Notes: generated from the sequence alone by a model not told the origin. A stretch of 64,000 nucleotides of DNA from an uncultured Oscillospiraceae bacterium (GCA_947589225.1 CANQBC010000003.1:88889-152888), one strand, 5' to 3'. Shown: positions 16,396 to 26,044, counted from the stretch's first letter. Numbers and translations: made by a program.

Positions 16396-17316
16396 ATGAG
16401 TAGTATCGCCGTTGCCTTTGACACATCCAATTACACCACCTCCTGCGCTTTCTTTGACGGGGAGGGGGGAGCCAATTCGGGACGTCTGCTGGATGTCCGG
16501 CCCGGAGAGCTGGGCCTGCGCCAGTCGGACGCCCTCTTTTCCCATGTCCGGAGGCTTCCGGAGATCGTGGACGCCCTCCCGTTCGACGGACAGATCGCCG
16601 CCGTGGGCGCGTCGGAGACCCCCCGGGAGACGGAGGGGTCGTATATGCCCTGCTTCCTGGCCGGCGTGGCCCAGGCCAGAGCGCTTTCGCGTTTTTTGAA
16701 GGTCCCGTATTTCGGCTTCTCCCACCAGCAGGGACACATCGCCGCGGCGGCCTGGTCGGCGGGGCACATGGAGCTTCTGGAGACGCCCCACCTGGCGTGG
16801 CACCTGTCCGGGGGCACCACGGAGCTGCTGCTTGTCCGGCCGGAGGGGGTGGCGGTGCGGTGTGAGATCGTGGGCGGCACGCGGGATGTGTCCGCGGGGC
16901 AGCTCATCGACCGCACGGGCCAGCTTCTGGGCCTCCCGTTCCCCGCCGGGCGGGCGCTGGACAAGCTCTCCGAGGAGGCGGCGGAGAGAAAGTCGTACCT
17001 CCCCAAAAAGGACGGCTGCCACTTCTCCCTCTCAGGTGTGGAGCACAAGATGAAAAAGATGCGGGAGGCGGGCGAGCCGGACGCGGAGATCGCGTATTTC
17101 TCCCTCTGCTCGGTCATACGCGCCGTCCACCAGGCCACGGAGGAGGCGAAGCGCCGGTTCGGGGATCTGCCGGTGCTCTATTCCGGCGGCGTGGCGTCCA
17201 ACTCCCTCCTGCGGGAGATGACGCCGGACGGGATCTTCGCCGAGCCCCGCTACTCCACGGACAACGCCATGGGGACGGCCATCCTCACCTGGAGGGCGGT
17301 GAACGCCCTTGGATAA
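16396..17316 (+). CDS. TsaD/Kae1 paralogue (M22-like family)
   Basis: The 306-residue ASKHA-fold protein is related to TsaD but shorter and divergent, starting [18 protein letters not shown]. The metal-binding HxxxH is kept as HQQGH, and [10 protein letters not shown] and ILTWRAVNA are also recognisable. Clostridia often carry this paralogue beside xseA in addition to the true TsaD. The true TsaD opens with LGIETSCDET and is not in this window. The catalytic role of this copy is unknown. Its 3' end overlaps xseA. Confidence 0.85.
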   Translation: MSSIAVAFDTSNYTTSCAFFDGEGGANSGRLLDVRPGELGLRQSDALFSHVRRLPEIVDALPFDGQIAAVGASETPRETEGSYMPCFLAGVAQARALSRFLKVPYFGFSHQQGHIAAAAWSAGHMELLETPHLAWHLSGGTTELLLVRPEGVAVRCEIVGGTRDVSAGQLIDRTGQLLGLPFPAGRALDKLSEEAAERKSYLPKKDGCHFSLSGVEHKMKKMREAGEPDAEIAYFSLCSVIRAVHQATEEAKRRFGDLPVLYSGGVASNSLLREMTPDGIFAEPRYSTDNAMGTAILTWRAVNALG

Positions 17317-18502
17317 CCGAAACGTCATGACGGTGACGGAGCTCAACGAGTACCTGAAAAACGTCTTTGACTCCATGCCGCGCCTTGAGAATATCACCAT
17401 CCGCGGGGAGCTTTCCAACTACAAGGTCTACCCGTCCGGACACCACTATTTTACCATGAAGGACGCGGGCGGGGCGCTTCGGTGCGTCATGTTCCGTTCC
17501 GCCGCCGCGCGTATTCGATTCAGGCCCGCCGACGGCATGAAGGCCATCGCCTTTGGGCGCGTGTCGGTGTACCCCAGGGACGGGGTGTATCAGCTCTATG
17601 TCAACTCCCTCACCCCCGACGGGGTGGGGGAGCTGCAGCTGGCCTTTGAGCAGCTTCGGGAAAGGCTTTACAAGGAGGGCCTTTTTGACGAGGCCCACAA
17701 AAAGCCCCTGCCGCCGTACCCCATGCGGGTGGGCGTGGTCACCAGCTCCGCCGGGGCGGCGGTACACGACATCATCCGGGTGCTCAGAAAACGCTGGCCG
17801 GCGGCGAAGGTCGTTCTCCTCCCCGTGCGGGTACAGGGGGAGGAGGCCGCGGCGGAGATCGCGGCGGCCGTGAGATACGCGGGAAAATACAACGTGGCAG
17901 ACGTACTCATCGTGGGCCGGGGCGGCGGGAGCATGGAGGATCTGTGGTGCTTTAACGACGAGCGTGTGGCCAGGGCCATCTATGACTGCCCCATCCCGGT
18001 GGTCTCCGGCGTGGGGCATGAGCCCGACTTTACCATCGCCGATTTTGTGGCCGATGTGCGCGCGGCCACGCCGTCCAACGCCGCCGAGATCGTCTCCCCT
18101 GACATCCGGGAGCTTTCGGAGGCGGTGAGGGATTTCTCCGCCCGCGCGGCCGGCGCTGTAAAAAAGCGCGTGGAAAGGGAGCGGGAGAGGCTCTCGGGTT
18201 ACGCCTCCCGCCGCGTAATGCAGGATCCAAAAAACTATGTGGATCTCTGCCGCCAGACGCTGGACGTCAAAAGCGAGAGGCTTGTGTCCCTGATGTCCGC
18301 CGCCCTGGCCGAGGCGCGCCGGCGCTATACCGACCGGGCCGCGAGGCTGGACGCCATGAGTCCGCTGAAAGTCCTGGGGCGGGGCTACGCCATTGCGGTG
18401 AGGGCGGACGGAAAGGTCATCAAAAGCGGGAAGGATGTCAAAAGCGGGGACGGGGTCAAAATAAGGCTCCGGAAGGACGAGATAGACTGCGTCGTCAAGT
18501 GA
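17309..18502 (+). CDS. xseA: Exodeoxyribonuclease VII large subunit
   Basis: The 397-residue nuclease subunit degrades single-stranded DNA with XseB. An OB-fold is seen at about residues 1-100 ([24 protein letters not shown]). The catalytic core carries [31 protein letters not shown] and [18 protein letters not shown] coiled-coil region follows before the C-terminal VLGRGYAI segment. The start is TTG 17309 or ATG 17327; both overlap or abut the preceding gene. Confidence 0.96.
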   Translation: MDNRNVMTVTELNEYLKNVFDSMPRLENITIRGELSNYKVYPSGHHYFTMKDAGGALRCVMFRSAAARIRFRPADGMKAIAFGRVSVYPRDGVYQLYVNSLTPDGVGELQLAFEQLRERLYKEGLFDEAHKKPLPPYPMRVGVVTSSAGAAVHDIIRVLRKRWPAAKVVLLPVRVQGEEAAAEIAAAVRYAGKYNVADVLIVGRGGGSMEDLWCFNDERVARAIYDCPIPVVSGVGHEPDFTIADFVADVRAATPSNAAEIVSPDIRELSEAVRDFSARAAGAVKKRVERERERLSGYASRRVMQDPKNYVDLCRQTLDVKSERLVSLMSAALAEARRRYTDRAARLDAMSPLKVLGRGYAIAVRADGKVIKSGKDVKSGDGVKIRLRKDEIDCVVK

Positions 18503-18559
18503 CAGCGGCGGGGACGTCCGGCGGATCTCCCGGCCGCCATGATGTAAAAGGAGGCAATT

Positions 18560-18793
18560 ATGGCCACAAAAAAACTTACCTTTGAGCAGTCCATTACGCG
18601 CCTTGACGAGATCGTCAAGGCTCTGGAGCGCGGCGACAGGCCCCTTGAGGACGCTCTTACCCTTTTTGAGGAGGGCACGGGGCTGATAAGATCCTGCGGC
18701 AAGGTGCTGGACGAGGCGGAGCAGAAGGTGGTCAAGCTGCAGCGGGGGGCCGACGGCGCGCCGGAGGAGACCCCCTTCACGGAGGAAGAATGA
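18560..18793 (+). CDS. xseB: Exodeoxyribonuclease VII small subunit
   Basis: The 77-residue helical subunit shows the typical [20 protein letters not shown] and [28 protein letters not shown] lies 8 bases before the start. The stop overlaps the ispA start by four bases. Confidence 0.95.
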   Translation: MATKKLTFEQSITRLDEIVKALERGDRPLEDALTLFEEGTGLIRSCGKVLDEAEQKVVKLQRGADGAPEETPFTEEE

Positions 18794-19665
18794 TGGAGCT
18801 TGAGCCTGAGCTTGCCGCCCTGAGAAGGCTTATCGACGGGGAGCTGGAAAAATGCTTCACGGGGGAGCGGCCCTGGGGGAGGCTCTCCCAGGCCATGCGC
18901 TACTCCCTCCTTGCCGGGGGGAAGCGGATAAGGCCCATCCTGACGCTGAAATTCTGTGAGGCCCTCGGGGGCGGCGTGAGGGAGGCGATGCCGCTGGCGC
19001 TGGCCTGCGAGATGATCCACACCTACTCCCTCATACACGACGACCTGCCGGGGATGGACGACGACGATCTCCGCAGGGGCAAGCCCACGAACCACAGGGC
19101 ATTCGGCGAGGGCAGGGCCATTATCGCCGGGGACGCCCTCCAGGCGGCGGCCTTTGAGACGGCGCTGTCGGCCCCCCTCCCGCCGGAGAGAGTGGTCAGG
19201 GCGGCGGCGTATCTCGCCTCCTGCGCGGGCCTTGACGGGATGTGCGGCGGGCAGGAGCTGGACACGGCGGAGGACTCTGACAGGTCTGAGGCGGGCCTGA
19301 CGCTCATCAACGACCTTAAGACCGGGGCCATGCTTCGGGCCTCCTGCGCCCTGGGCGTCATCGCGGCGGGCGGAGATAACGGGAAGCTTTGCGCCGCGGA
19401 GGAGTACGGGCTTCATCTGGCCCGGGCCTTCCAGATACGGGACGACATCCTCGATATTATTTCCACCGAGTCGGAGCTTGGAAAGCCCATCGGTTCGGAC
19501 GAGGCAAACAACAAGCCCACTTACGCCTCCCTCCTGGGCGTGGATGCGGCGGAGGCGCTTGTGAGAAGCGAGACGGAGAAGGCAAAGGCCGCGACGCGCG
19601 GCGTGTTCGCGGACACGGTGTTTTTCGAAAAGCTGGCAGATCGCCTGGCCGAGAGAAGGTCTTAA
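18790..19665 (+). CDS. ispA: Farnesyl/geranyl diphosphate synthase
   Basis: The 291-residue trans-prenyltransferase condenses IPP with DMAPP and GPP. The first aspartate-rich motif is [10 protein letters not shown] within [21 protein letters not shown], and the second is IRDDILDI. The [11 protein letters not shown] segment binds IPP. It precedes dxs in the isoprenoid supply part of this operon, and the gap to dxs contains OLE RNA and oapA. Confidence 0.95.
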   Translation: MMELEPELAALRRLIDGELEKCFTGERPWGRLSQAMRYSLLAGGKRIRPILTLKFCEALGGGVREAMPLALACEMIHTYSLIHDDLPGMDDDDLRRGKPTNHRAFGEGRAIIAGDALQAAAFETALSAPLPPERVVRAAAYLASCAGLDGMCGGQELDTAEDSDRSEAGLTLINDLKTGAMLRASCALGVIAAGGDNGKLCAAEEYGLHLARAFQIRDDILDIISTESELGKPIGSDEANNKPTYASLLGVDAAEALVRSETEKAKAATRGVFADTVFFEKLADRLAERRS

Positions 19666-19688
19666 CGGAAAATTCTCATTTTGCCCTA

Positions 19689-19717
19689 TTGAAAATAACG
19701 GGCTGATATTGTATAAT
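19689..19717 (+). promoter_or_regulatory. Promoter of OLE RNA
   Basis: TTGAAA and TATAAT are separated by exactly 17 bases, 24 bases after the ispA stop. The predicted start is about 19724, at the beginning of the structured region. Confidence 0.85.
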
Positions 19718-19723
19718 GAAAGC

Positions 19724-20365
19724 TCAGCGGCGCAGTATCCTAGTCGGAGCTGACGTCTCCTAAGAAGGGCCTAAAAATCCTTTGAAGGGCACATCGTTGA
19801 AGCCTCTTGTGTCTGCTTGGAACGCCCAGTTCCGGGTGGGTGCTGGAGGGAGGCGCAAATTGCGTCTGCATCTTCAGGGCGACCGCCAATGGCATGGCGG
19901 CCCCGACCCTGCTGGTGTGGAGACCCGGCTTCGTGGTCAGGCGTACTCCCGATCGTGGTACGCGACCTGATTACGTCCCGGGGTTTAAACCTGTATTGCG
20001 GTGCGACTTAATGGAAGAGACTTTTTGACTCAACCTGTGCTGTGTGCAGAGTAGCCTGCCTTGAGTGGGTCTTGCGGATAGGGGAGCTACGCGTGCCGCG
20101 CCCCGGCCAGGGCGCGGGACGATATCCCCTTGAAATATTTCCTGCAAAAGAGGCTAAAGAGACGTCTTGCTTCGCCATGGAAAACATCTAGGCTGTCTTA
20201 CGGGCAGACGGGGGATTGCAGTGCGGTCTCAGTGGCGATCGGGTGGCCGGTCAGGCGACGGCCGGATCGGCGCTTTAATGGGAAACCGCCTTCACGGCAA
20301 CGGAAGGCAGCGCCGGGGGAAAGCCTACCCGACCTATGCCGCAAGATTTATCCCGTCTGCCGCCG
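19724..20365 (+). ncRNA. ole: OLE RNA (ornate large extremophilic RNA)
   Basis: About 640 bases between ispA and oapA-dxs hold no plausible gene but many local hairpins, for example GGCATGGCGGCC and GTACTCCCGATCGTGGTAC, and GCCGGTCAGGCGACGGC near 20260. OLE RNAs are about 600 nt, occur between ispA and dxs in many anaerobic or extremophilic Firmicutes, and lie immediately upstream of the gene for their membrane partner OapA. All three context features hold here. The RNA has its own promoter. The exact 3' end is not certain; I place it before the terminator-like hairpin at 20376. The identification rests on context, size and structure, not an alignment. In other bacteria the OLE complex affects tolerance to cold, alcohols and metal stress. 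Confidence 0.88.
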
Positions 20366-20604
20366 CTGCTGTTTTGAAAAAGACCTGCGGTCTTTTTCAA
20401 AACAGTGGAACGTGCGGAATTAAATTTTAGAATTTTACGAAATTCTAAAATTTCATTCCTGCTGTCGCACGGCGCGCACCCTCGTCGTCGTGGAAGCCGC
20501 GTTCCTCGCCGCAGAGCGAAAGCCTTCAGCTCCCGCCCCGCGGCTCACACGCTGACTTCACTCCTCCTTTCAAATCACGACCCACTGCGTTGGGCTCGTG
20601 ATTT
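20366..20604 (-). repeat. Structured element copy, antisense, between OLE RNA and oapA
   Basis: On the minus strand the order is a hairpin (AAATCACGA...TCGTGATTT), GAAAGGAGGAG, and a domain closed by GAAG..C/G..CTTC with inner helix CCGC/GCGG. CACGACGACGAGG, a long A/T-rich hairpin (20416-20459) and GCACGTTCC then follow, with a terminator-like GAAAAAGACC hairpin at the end. This is the complete modular order of the 31379 element with different stem sequences. Confidence 0.8.
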
Positions 20605-20636
20605 GTGAAAAAAGGAATATTTGATTTTTAAAACAG

Positions 20637-20686
20637 GGGAACGTGCGAGGGATTTTTTTCAAGGCACGTGTCCTTGAAAAAAATAT
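20637..20686 (-). repeat. Hairpin plus GCACGTTCCCC tag, partial element
   Basis: On the minus strand TTTTTTTCAAGGACAC pairs with a near-complement GTGCCTTGAAAAAAA and is followed by CTCGCACGTTCCCC. It is the closing module only, placed 80 bases before oapA. Confidence 0.6.
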
Positions 20687-20766
20687 TGGATATTAGATTT
20701 TTAAAATAGGGGAATATGGAACAAAAATTGCCGCGGAGCGGCATGTTTTTTTAAAAAGGGTTTTGT

Positions 20767-21306
20767 ATGAAGCGAAAGTCAAATATCAGGTGGATCGTTG
20801 AAATCGTGCTCATTTCGCTGACCATGTCCGTGGTGTTCTCCTTCGTGTCCTCGGAGGTCTTGGACGGAGCGGGGTATCTTGTGGCTTTTGTGCTGCTCTT
20901 CGCCTTCATCGCACTTGGCGTCGTGTTCGACATTATCGGGGTTGCGGTCACCTCCGCCACGGAGACGCCCTTCCACGCCATGGCCTCCCACAAGGAGCGC
21001 GGCGCCCGGGAGGCGCTGAGGCTCCTGCGCAAGTCCGACCGGGTAAGCTCCATCTGCAACGACGTGGTGGGCGACATATCCGGGATCATATCGGGCGCCA
21101 CGGCGGCCACTATCGCCGGGAATTTCGCCCGGGATCTCAGCGTCAGCGGTATCGTGATGTCGCTTGTGGTCACCGGCGCGGTGTCGGGGCTCACCATCGG
21201 CGGAAAGGCCGTTGGCAAGACCTTCGCCCTTTCAAAGAACACCCAGATCGTCTTTCTGGCGGGAAAGTTCCTGTCCTTCCTGCCGCATTTCAAAACAAAG
21301 AAATAA
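20767..21306 (+). CDS. oapA: OLE-associated protein OapA
   Basis: The 179-residue membrane protein has two N-terminal helices (VEIVLISLTMSVVFSFVSSEVL and YLVAFVLLFAFIALGVVFDIIGV). A conserved cytoplasmic stretch PFHAMASHKERGAREALRLL and VSSICNDVVGDISGIISGA follow, then further hydrophobic segments at about 125-150. This matches the OapA family, a partner that binds OLE RNA and holds it at the inner membrane. The FDIIGVAVTSATETPFHAM region also recalls CNNM/DUF21-type Mg2+ proteins. It follows OLE RNA and lies 12 bases before dxs. Confidence 0.92.
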   Translation: MKRKSNIRWIVEIVLISLTMSVVFSFVSSEVLDGAGYLVAFVLLFAFIALGVVFDIIGVAVTSATETPFHAMASHKERGAREALRLLRKSDRVSSICNDVVGDISGIISGATAATIAGNFARDLSVSGIVMSLVVTGAVSGLTIGGKAVGKTFALSKNTQIVFLAGKFLSFLPHFKTKK

Positions 21307-21318
21307 CGGGGCATTTTC

Positions 21319-23205
21319 GTGAGCATACTTGAGAACATATCCTCCCCGGAGGACGTAAAGCGGCTTGGAGAGGCGGAGCTTCCGGAGCTCTGCCGGGAGG
21401 TGCGCGCCTTTTTGGTGGAGTCCACGTCAAAAACCGGGGGACACCTCTCGTCCAATCTCGGCGTGGTGGAGCTGACGGTGGCGATCCACCGGGTGTTTGA
21501 CACCTCCCGGGACAGGCTCCTTTTTGACGTGGGGCATCAGAGCTATATCCACAAGATCTTGACAGGCCGGCGGGAACAGTTCGCCACCCTTCGATCCCTG
21601 GGCGGTATATCGGGGTTCCCGAAGCCATCGGAATCCGTGCATGACGCCTTTGTGGCGGGACACGCCTCCTCCGCCGTCTCTACGGCCCTGGGCATGGCGA
21701 GGGCCCGCACCCTGCTGGGGGAGGACTACAACGTCATCGCCGTGGTGGGCGACGGGGCGCTGACCGGCGGGCTCACCTACGAGGGGCTTTGCGACGCCGG
21801 GGACAGCGACGAGCCCATGATCGTCATACTCAACGACAATGGCATGTCCATCAACGAGAACGTGGGGGCGATGGCCAGATACCTGGCAAAAAAACGGCTG
21901 CGCCACGGGTACATCGCCTTTAAGAACTGGTACAGGCGCTTTACAAAACGTTTCCCCGGCGGCAAGTGGCTTTATAATGTGTCGCACAAAATCAAGCAGG
22001 CCGTCAAGGAGGCCATTTTCAACTGCTCCATGTTCGAGGACATGGGCTTTACCTACATAGGGCCGGTGGACGGGCATAACCTCAAGTCCCTGACGGCGGC
22101 TCTGAAAATAGCCAGAGACGCCAACGGGCCGGCGCTGGTACACGTGATCACCAAAAAGGGCAAGGGCTACCAGTACGCCGAGGCGAACCCCGACGCCTTC
22201 CACGGGGTCAAAAGCTTTGATCCGGCGACCGGCGTGATCCCCGCCTCCGGCGAGTGCTTTTCCTCCGTGTTCGGGGACGAGCTGTGCAGGCTTGCCGGGG
22301 AGGATAAGCGCATTATGGCGGTGACCGCCGCCATGCCCTCCGGCACGGGGCTTTCGGGATTTGCCAGGGAGTTTCCCGGTAGATTTTTTGATGTGGGCAT
22401 CTGCGAGGGCCACGCCGTCAGTATGTGCGGCGGAGCGGCCCATCGCGGCGCGCTGCCGGTGTTCGCGGTGTATTCCACCTTTTTGCAGAGGAGCTACGAC
22501 ATGCTCCTCCAGGACGCGGCCATGGGTCGCGAGCATATGATCCTGGCGGTGGACAGGGCGGGCATCTCCGGCGAGGACGGGGAGACCCATCAGGGATCCA
22601 TGGACGTGAGCTTCCTGGCCTCCATCCCCAACATGACCGTCTGGTCGCCCACCAGCTACGCCGAGCTCCGGGATATGTTGATATATGCCGTGAGAAACGA
22701 GACGGGCCCCGTGGCGGTACGTTACCCCAAGGGCTCCGAAGGGGAGTACACCCTGGGAGGCGCGTCGCCGGCCAGAAAGCTCCGGGAGGGCGGCGACTTC
22801 ACCCTGGTCACTTACGGCATCAGCGTCAACTCCGCCCTGCGGGCGGCGGAGACGCTGGAGGGACGGGGCATATCAGTTGACATAATCAAACTTGGGCGGA
22901 TAAAGCCTATTGACTTTGAGCCGATCGAGGAATCGGTACGGCGCACCGGGCGGCTGCTCGTCCTGGAGGAGAGCGTGGAAAACGGGTGCGTGGGGCAGCG
23001 GATAGCCGCCGGACTGGCGTCGCGTGGCGTGCCGTTAAAGACGCTCATTTTAAAAAATCTGGGCGACCGGTTCATCCCTCACGGCACGGTGGAGGAGCTT
23101 CGCCGGATGTGCGGCATAGACGCCGGGAGCGTGGCGGACGCCATAGCGGCGGAAATGGGGATCCTTTCTGATGCGGGGGACAAAAATGGCAAAGACGAGA
23201 CTTGA
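21319..23205 (+). CDS. dxs: 1-deoxy-D-xylulose-5-phosphate synthase
   Basis: The 628-residue thiamine diphosphate enzyme makes DXP from pyruvate and glyceraldehyde 3-phosphate, the first step of the MEP pathway. The TPP motif is GDGALTGGLTYEGLCDAG with the companion LNDNGMSI. The transketolase pyrimidine domain contains the catalytic glutamate region DVGICEGHAV. The start is GTG at 21319. Together with ispA it supplies polyprenyl precursors. It overlaps tlyA by 20 bases. Confidence 0.97.
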   Translation: MSILENISSPEDVKRLGEAELPELCREVRAFLVESTSKTGGHLSSNLGVVELTVAIHRVFDTSRDRLLFDVGHQSYIHKILTGRREQFATLRSLGGISGFPKPSESVHDAFVAGHASSAVSTALGMARARTLLGEDYNVIAVVGDGALTGGLTYEGLCDAGDSDEPMIVILNDNGMSINENVGAMARYLAKKRLRHGYIAFKNWYRRFTKRFPGGKWLYNVSHKIKQAVKEAIFNCSMFEDMGFTYIGPVDGHNLKSLTAALKIARDANGPALVHVITKKGKGYQYAEANPDAFHGVKSFDPATGVIPASGECFSSVFGDELCRLAGEDKRIMAVTAAMPSGTGLSGFAREFPGRFFDVGICEGHAVSMCGGAAHRGALPVFAVYSTFLQRSYDMLLQDAAMGREHMILAVDRAGISGEDGETHQGSMDVSFLASIPNMTVWSPTSYAELRDMLIYAVRNETGPVAVRYPKGSEGEYTLGGASPARKLREGGDFTLVTYGISVNSALRAAETLEGRGISVDIIKLGRIKPIDFEPIEESVRRTGRLLVLEESVENGCVGQRIAAGLASRGVPLKTLILKNLGDRFIPHGTVEELRRMCGIDAGSVADAIAAEMGILSDAGDKNGKDET

Positions 23206-23983
23206 CGTACTCATGGTGGAGCGGGGACTGGCGGAGAGCCGGGAGAAGGCTCGGGCGATCATCATGGCCGGTGAGGTCTTTGTAAACGGCCAGCGATCCG
23301 ATAAGCCGGGGACGGCCTATGACGGCGGCGTACCCATCGAGGTGCGGGGCGGCGGGCTCAAATATGTCTCCCGGGGCGGCTACAAGCTGGAGCGGGCGCT
23401 GGACTTTTTTGGGGGCAGCCCGGAGGGGAAGGTGTGCCTGGACTGCGGTGCCTCCACCGGGGGCTTTACGGATCTCATGCTCCAAAGGGGGGCCGTGAAG
23501 GTCTACGCCGTGGACGTGGGCTACGGGCAGCTGGCGTGGAGCGTCAGGAGCGACCCGCGGGTGGTGACGATGGAGCGGACGAACGCCAGGTTCCTGACAC
23601 CCGATATGTTCCCGGAGAGGCCGAGCCTGGCCTCCGTCGACGTGAGCTTTATATCCCTCTCCCTGATCCTGCCCGCCGTGCGGCGGGTGCTCACGGAGGA
23701 CGGGGAGGTGTTCTGCCTTGTGAAGCCCCAGTTTGAGGCGGGGCGCGAAAAGGTGGGCAAGAAGGGGGTCGTCCGGGAGCCGGAGACCCACGTGGAGGTG
23801 CTGGAGGCGTTCCTTGTGAACGCCCGGAACGCCGGGTTTTATGTGGAGAATTTGACTTGGTCCCCCATCCGGGGGCCGGAGGGAAATATTGAGTATCTGG
23901 GCCATCTCACCGGCGAGCCCTGCGCGCTGAAAGCGGATGTGCGCGCGGTGGTGGCCGAATCCCATGAGGTTCTGAAGGGGTAA
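23186..23983 (+). CDS. tlyA: TlyA family rRNA 2'-O-methyltransferase
   Basis: The 265-residue protein has an N-terminal S4 RNA-binding domain (TRLDVLMVERGLAESREKAR and AGEVFVNGQ) and an FtsJ-like SAM-dependent methyltransferase domain (VCLDCGASTGGFTDLMLQRG). A later catalytic segment reads VDVSFISLSLILPAV, and KPQFEAGREKVGKKGVV follows. The ATG at 23186 gives the usual MAKTRLD start; an upstream ATG at 23171 is possible. It sits in the usual dxs-tlyA-nadK-argR-recN order. Confidence 0.95.
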   Translation: MAKTRLDVLMVERGLAESREKARAIIMAGEVFVNGQRSDKPGTAYDGGVPIEVRGGGLKYVSRGGYKLERALDFFGGSPEGKVCLDCGASTGGFTDLMLQRGAVKVYAVDVGYGQLAWSVRSDPRVVTMERTNARFLTPDMFPERPSLASVDVSFISLSLILPAVRRVLTEDGEVFCLVKPQFEAGREKVGKKGVVREPETHVEVLEAFLVNARNAGFYVENLTWSPIRGPEGNIEYLGHLTGEPCALKADVRAVVAESHEVLKG

Positions 23984-23985
23984 GG

Positions 23986-24804
23986 ATGAAGAAGGTTATT
24001 CTTTTCGCAAATCCCAAACGGGATCCGGAATTGAGATACCTCGACAAGGTTCGGGCGGCTGCCGGGGAGCTTGGCGTCGGGTGCGCCGTGGGGAGCCTGC
24101 CCTGCGAGCTTGAGACGCTCCTTCCCGGCGCGGAGCTGGCCGTCACCTTCGGGGGAGACGGGGCTATTTTGCGCGCCGCCAGGGCGCTGGCCGGGACGGA
24201 CATACCGATCCTTGGCATTAATCTTGGCCATAAGGGTTTTATGGCGGAGCTTGAGGCCGGTGAGACGGAGCTTGTCCGCACGGTGTTTGAGGGGAAGTAC
24301 ACCTGCGAGGAGCGGATGATGGCGGACGTGACCGTGTTCCGGGAGGGCGCGGCCGTCTACCGGGACTTCGCCCTGAACGAGGCCGTGGTGGGCGGCGTGT
24401 CCCGGGTGGTGGGCGTAAACGTCTACGGCGACGGGCGGCGCATCATGGGCTTTGACGGGGACGGGGTCATTGTCTCCACGCCCACGGGTTCCACCGCCTA
24501 CTCCCTGTCTGCCGGCGGGCCCGTCGTGGAGCCCACGGCGCAGAGCCTTATTGTGACGCCCGTGTGTCCCCATATGCTCAGCGCCAGAAGCTACGTGCTC
24601 TCCCCGGAGCGCACCGTCACCGTGGAGCTCCAGCGTTTGGGCAGTAAAAAGGCATACCTCTCGGTGGATGGCGGTGAAAGCGTGCCTCTATCCGATCTTG
24701 ACCGCATAGAGGTTCGAAGGTCAACCACCGTCACCAGACTCGTGCGGCTTACCGGCAGAAGCTTCTACGAGAAGGTCAGCAGTAAGCTGGGGGAGAGGCT
24801 CTGA
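23986..24804 (+). CDS. nadK: NAD kinase
   Basis: The 272-residue enzyme phosphorylates NAD to NADP. The GGDGAILRAAR motif, the NLGHKGFM segment, FALNEAVVGG and TPTGSTAYSLSAGGPVV are all present in the correct order. Its last base overlaps the argR start. Confidence 0.96.
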   Translation: MKKVILFANPKRDPELRYLDKVRAAAGELGVGCAVGSLPCELETLLPGAELAVTFGGDGAILRAARALAGTDIPILGINLGHKGFMAELEAGETELVRTVFEGKYTCEERMMADVTVFREGAAVYRDFALNEAVVGGVSRVVGVNVYGDGRRIMGFDGDGVIVSTPTGSTAYSLSAGGPVVEPTAQSLIVTPVCPHMLSARSYVLSPERTVTVELQRLGSKKAYLSVDGGESVPLSDLDRIEVRRSTTVTRLVRLTGRSFYEKVSSKLGERL

Positions 24805-25247
24805 TGAACGAGCGGCAGGAGAAAATTGTTGACATCATTTCAAGGCGCGCCGTGTCCACCCAGGCCGAGCTCATGGAGGAACTGGAGAAGGCGGGCATAC
24901 ATGCCGCCCAGGCCACCGTCTCCCGGGATATAAAGGCGCTGAGGCTGACGCGGGAGCGCTCGGGCCAGGGTAGATACCGCTACGTCATGCCCCGGGAACG
25001 GGCGGTGGATGTGGAGGCACGGCTGCGCGCCATTTTCTCCCAGTGCGTCACCAGCGTGGATCGGGCTCAGAACATCGTGGTCATCAAGACCCTGCCGGGC
25101 CTTGCCTCCGCCGCCTGCGCGGCCATCGACAAGATGTCCATCCGCACCCTGGTGGGCACCATCGCCGGGGACGACACCGCCTTTTTGGCGATGCGGGACG
25201 ACGACGCGGCGGAGGAGCTTGTCCGCCGGATAAGGAAGCTGCTGTGA
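24804..25247 (+). CDS. argR: Arginine repressor ArgR/AhrC
   Basis: The 147-residue regulator has an N-terminal winged helix (ISRRAVSTQAELMEELEKAG, ATVSRDIKALRL) and a C-terminal arginine-binding hexamerisation domain with GTIAGDDTAFLAMRDD. It is normal in length. In this conserved cluster argR stands before recN, but here 797 bases of repeats separate them. Confidence 0.95.
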   Translation: MNERQEKIVDIISRRAVSTQAELMEELEKAGIHAAQATVSRDIKALRLTRERSGQGRYRYVMPRERAVDVEARLRAIFSQCVTSVDRAQNIVVIKTLPGLASAACAAIDKMSIRTLVGTIAGDDTAFLAMRDDDAAEELVRRIRKLL

Positions 25248-25296
25248 GAGTGCCGTGAGAACGGCAGGGGGTGTCCGCCCGATGGGCGGACGGGAT

Positions 25297-25881
25297 TTAC
25301 TTTCCGTTCTTTTGTTTCGTCAAAAGAACGGAAAGTAACAAAGGGAAGAAAACCGCCCAGGGGAGGGATTTCGATTTTCCCTCCCCTGGGACCCCACCTT
25401 TTAAAAACGACCAGCTTAGGGGGCCTGCGGGCCCCCTGCTGGACACACCCCCGGGGGAACGCCCCGCCGGGGATGTGGCTGCCAAGAGGGCGCTGCCTTC
25501 CCCGCAGGGCGGGGAAGGTGTCGCCGGAGGCGACGGATGAGGTGGGAACTGGCGCGTGTCGGCCTCATCCGGCCCTTCGGGCCACTTTCCCCACAAGTGG
25601 GAAAGGCAATTCGCTCCGCACGACGCCCGCCGCGCCAGCGCGGCCCCGGTTAGACGCTGAGGCCGGTTGAGTGCCGGGGTGAGCGGCTAAGCGAGTTAGA
25701 CGCTCCGGCAATGCGATGCCGTTCCGCGCGGATATGTGTGGTTCTGTTGGCCTCGAAAAGAGACGCGTCAGCCGTCCCGGGTAACAACGCACAAATCCCG
25801 GTCGATTGACGCACCAAAAAAAGACATTTTCTCTCTTTTGAAGCTTTTCTCTCTTTTGTGTCCAACAAAAGAGAGAAAAGC
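25297..25881. repeat. Cluster of long hairpins between argR and recN
   Basis: At least four strong inverted repeats occur. TTACTTTCCGTTCTTTTG and its complement lie at 25297-25338; CCCAGGGGAGGGA and TCCCTCCCCTGGG at about 25357-25391. GGGGGCC/GGCCCCC lies near 25420-25437, and GCTTTTCTCTCTTTTGT with AACAAAAGAGAGAAAAGC at 25842-25881. Between them are short GC-rich hairpins. No coding frame looks real, and the style matches dispersed repeats common in gut Oscillospiraceae. Confidence 0.7.
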
Positions 25882-26044
25882 GTATGCTTGACGGGCCTCC
25901 CCGGCGCTCCCCGCCGCCGGACGGAGGCAAAATCCCGCTGTATTCACGGCCTAACCCCGCCGGGAGGGCGGACGCCACGCCGTTGGTCAACGGCACCCCC
26001 GGCGGGTTTGCCGGAATCAAATCAAGGCCCGGGAGGCGACACAA

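Noticed and set aside
19782..20608. Several short open frames between ispA and oapA
   Set aside because: They overlap each other in different frames within the OLE RNA and repeat region, without ribosome sites or protein-like motifs.
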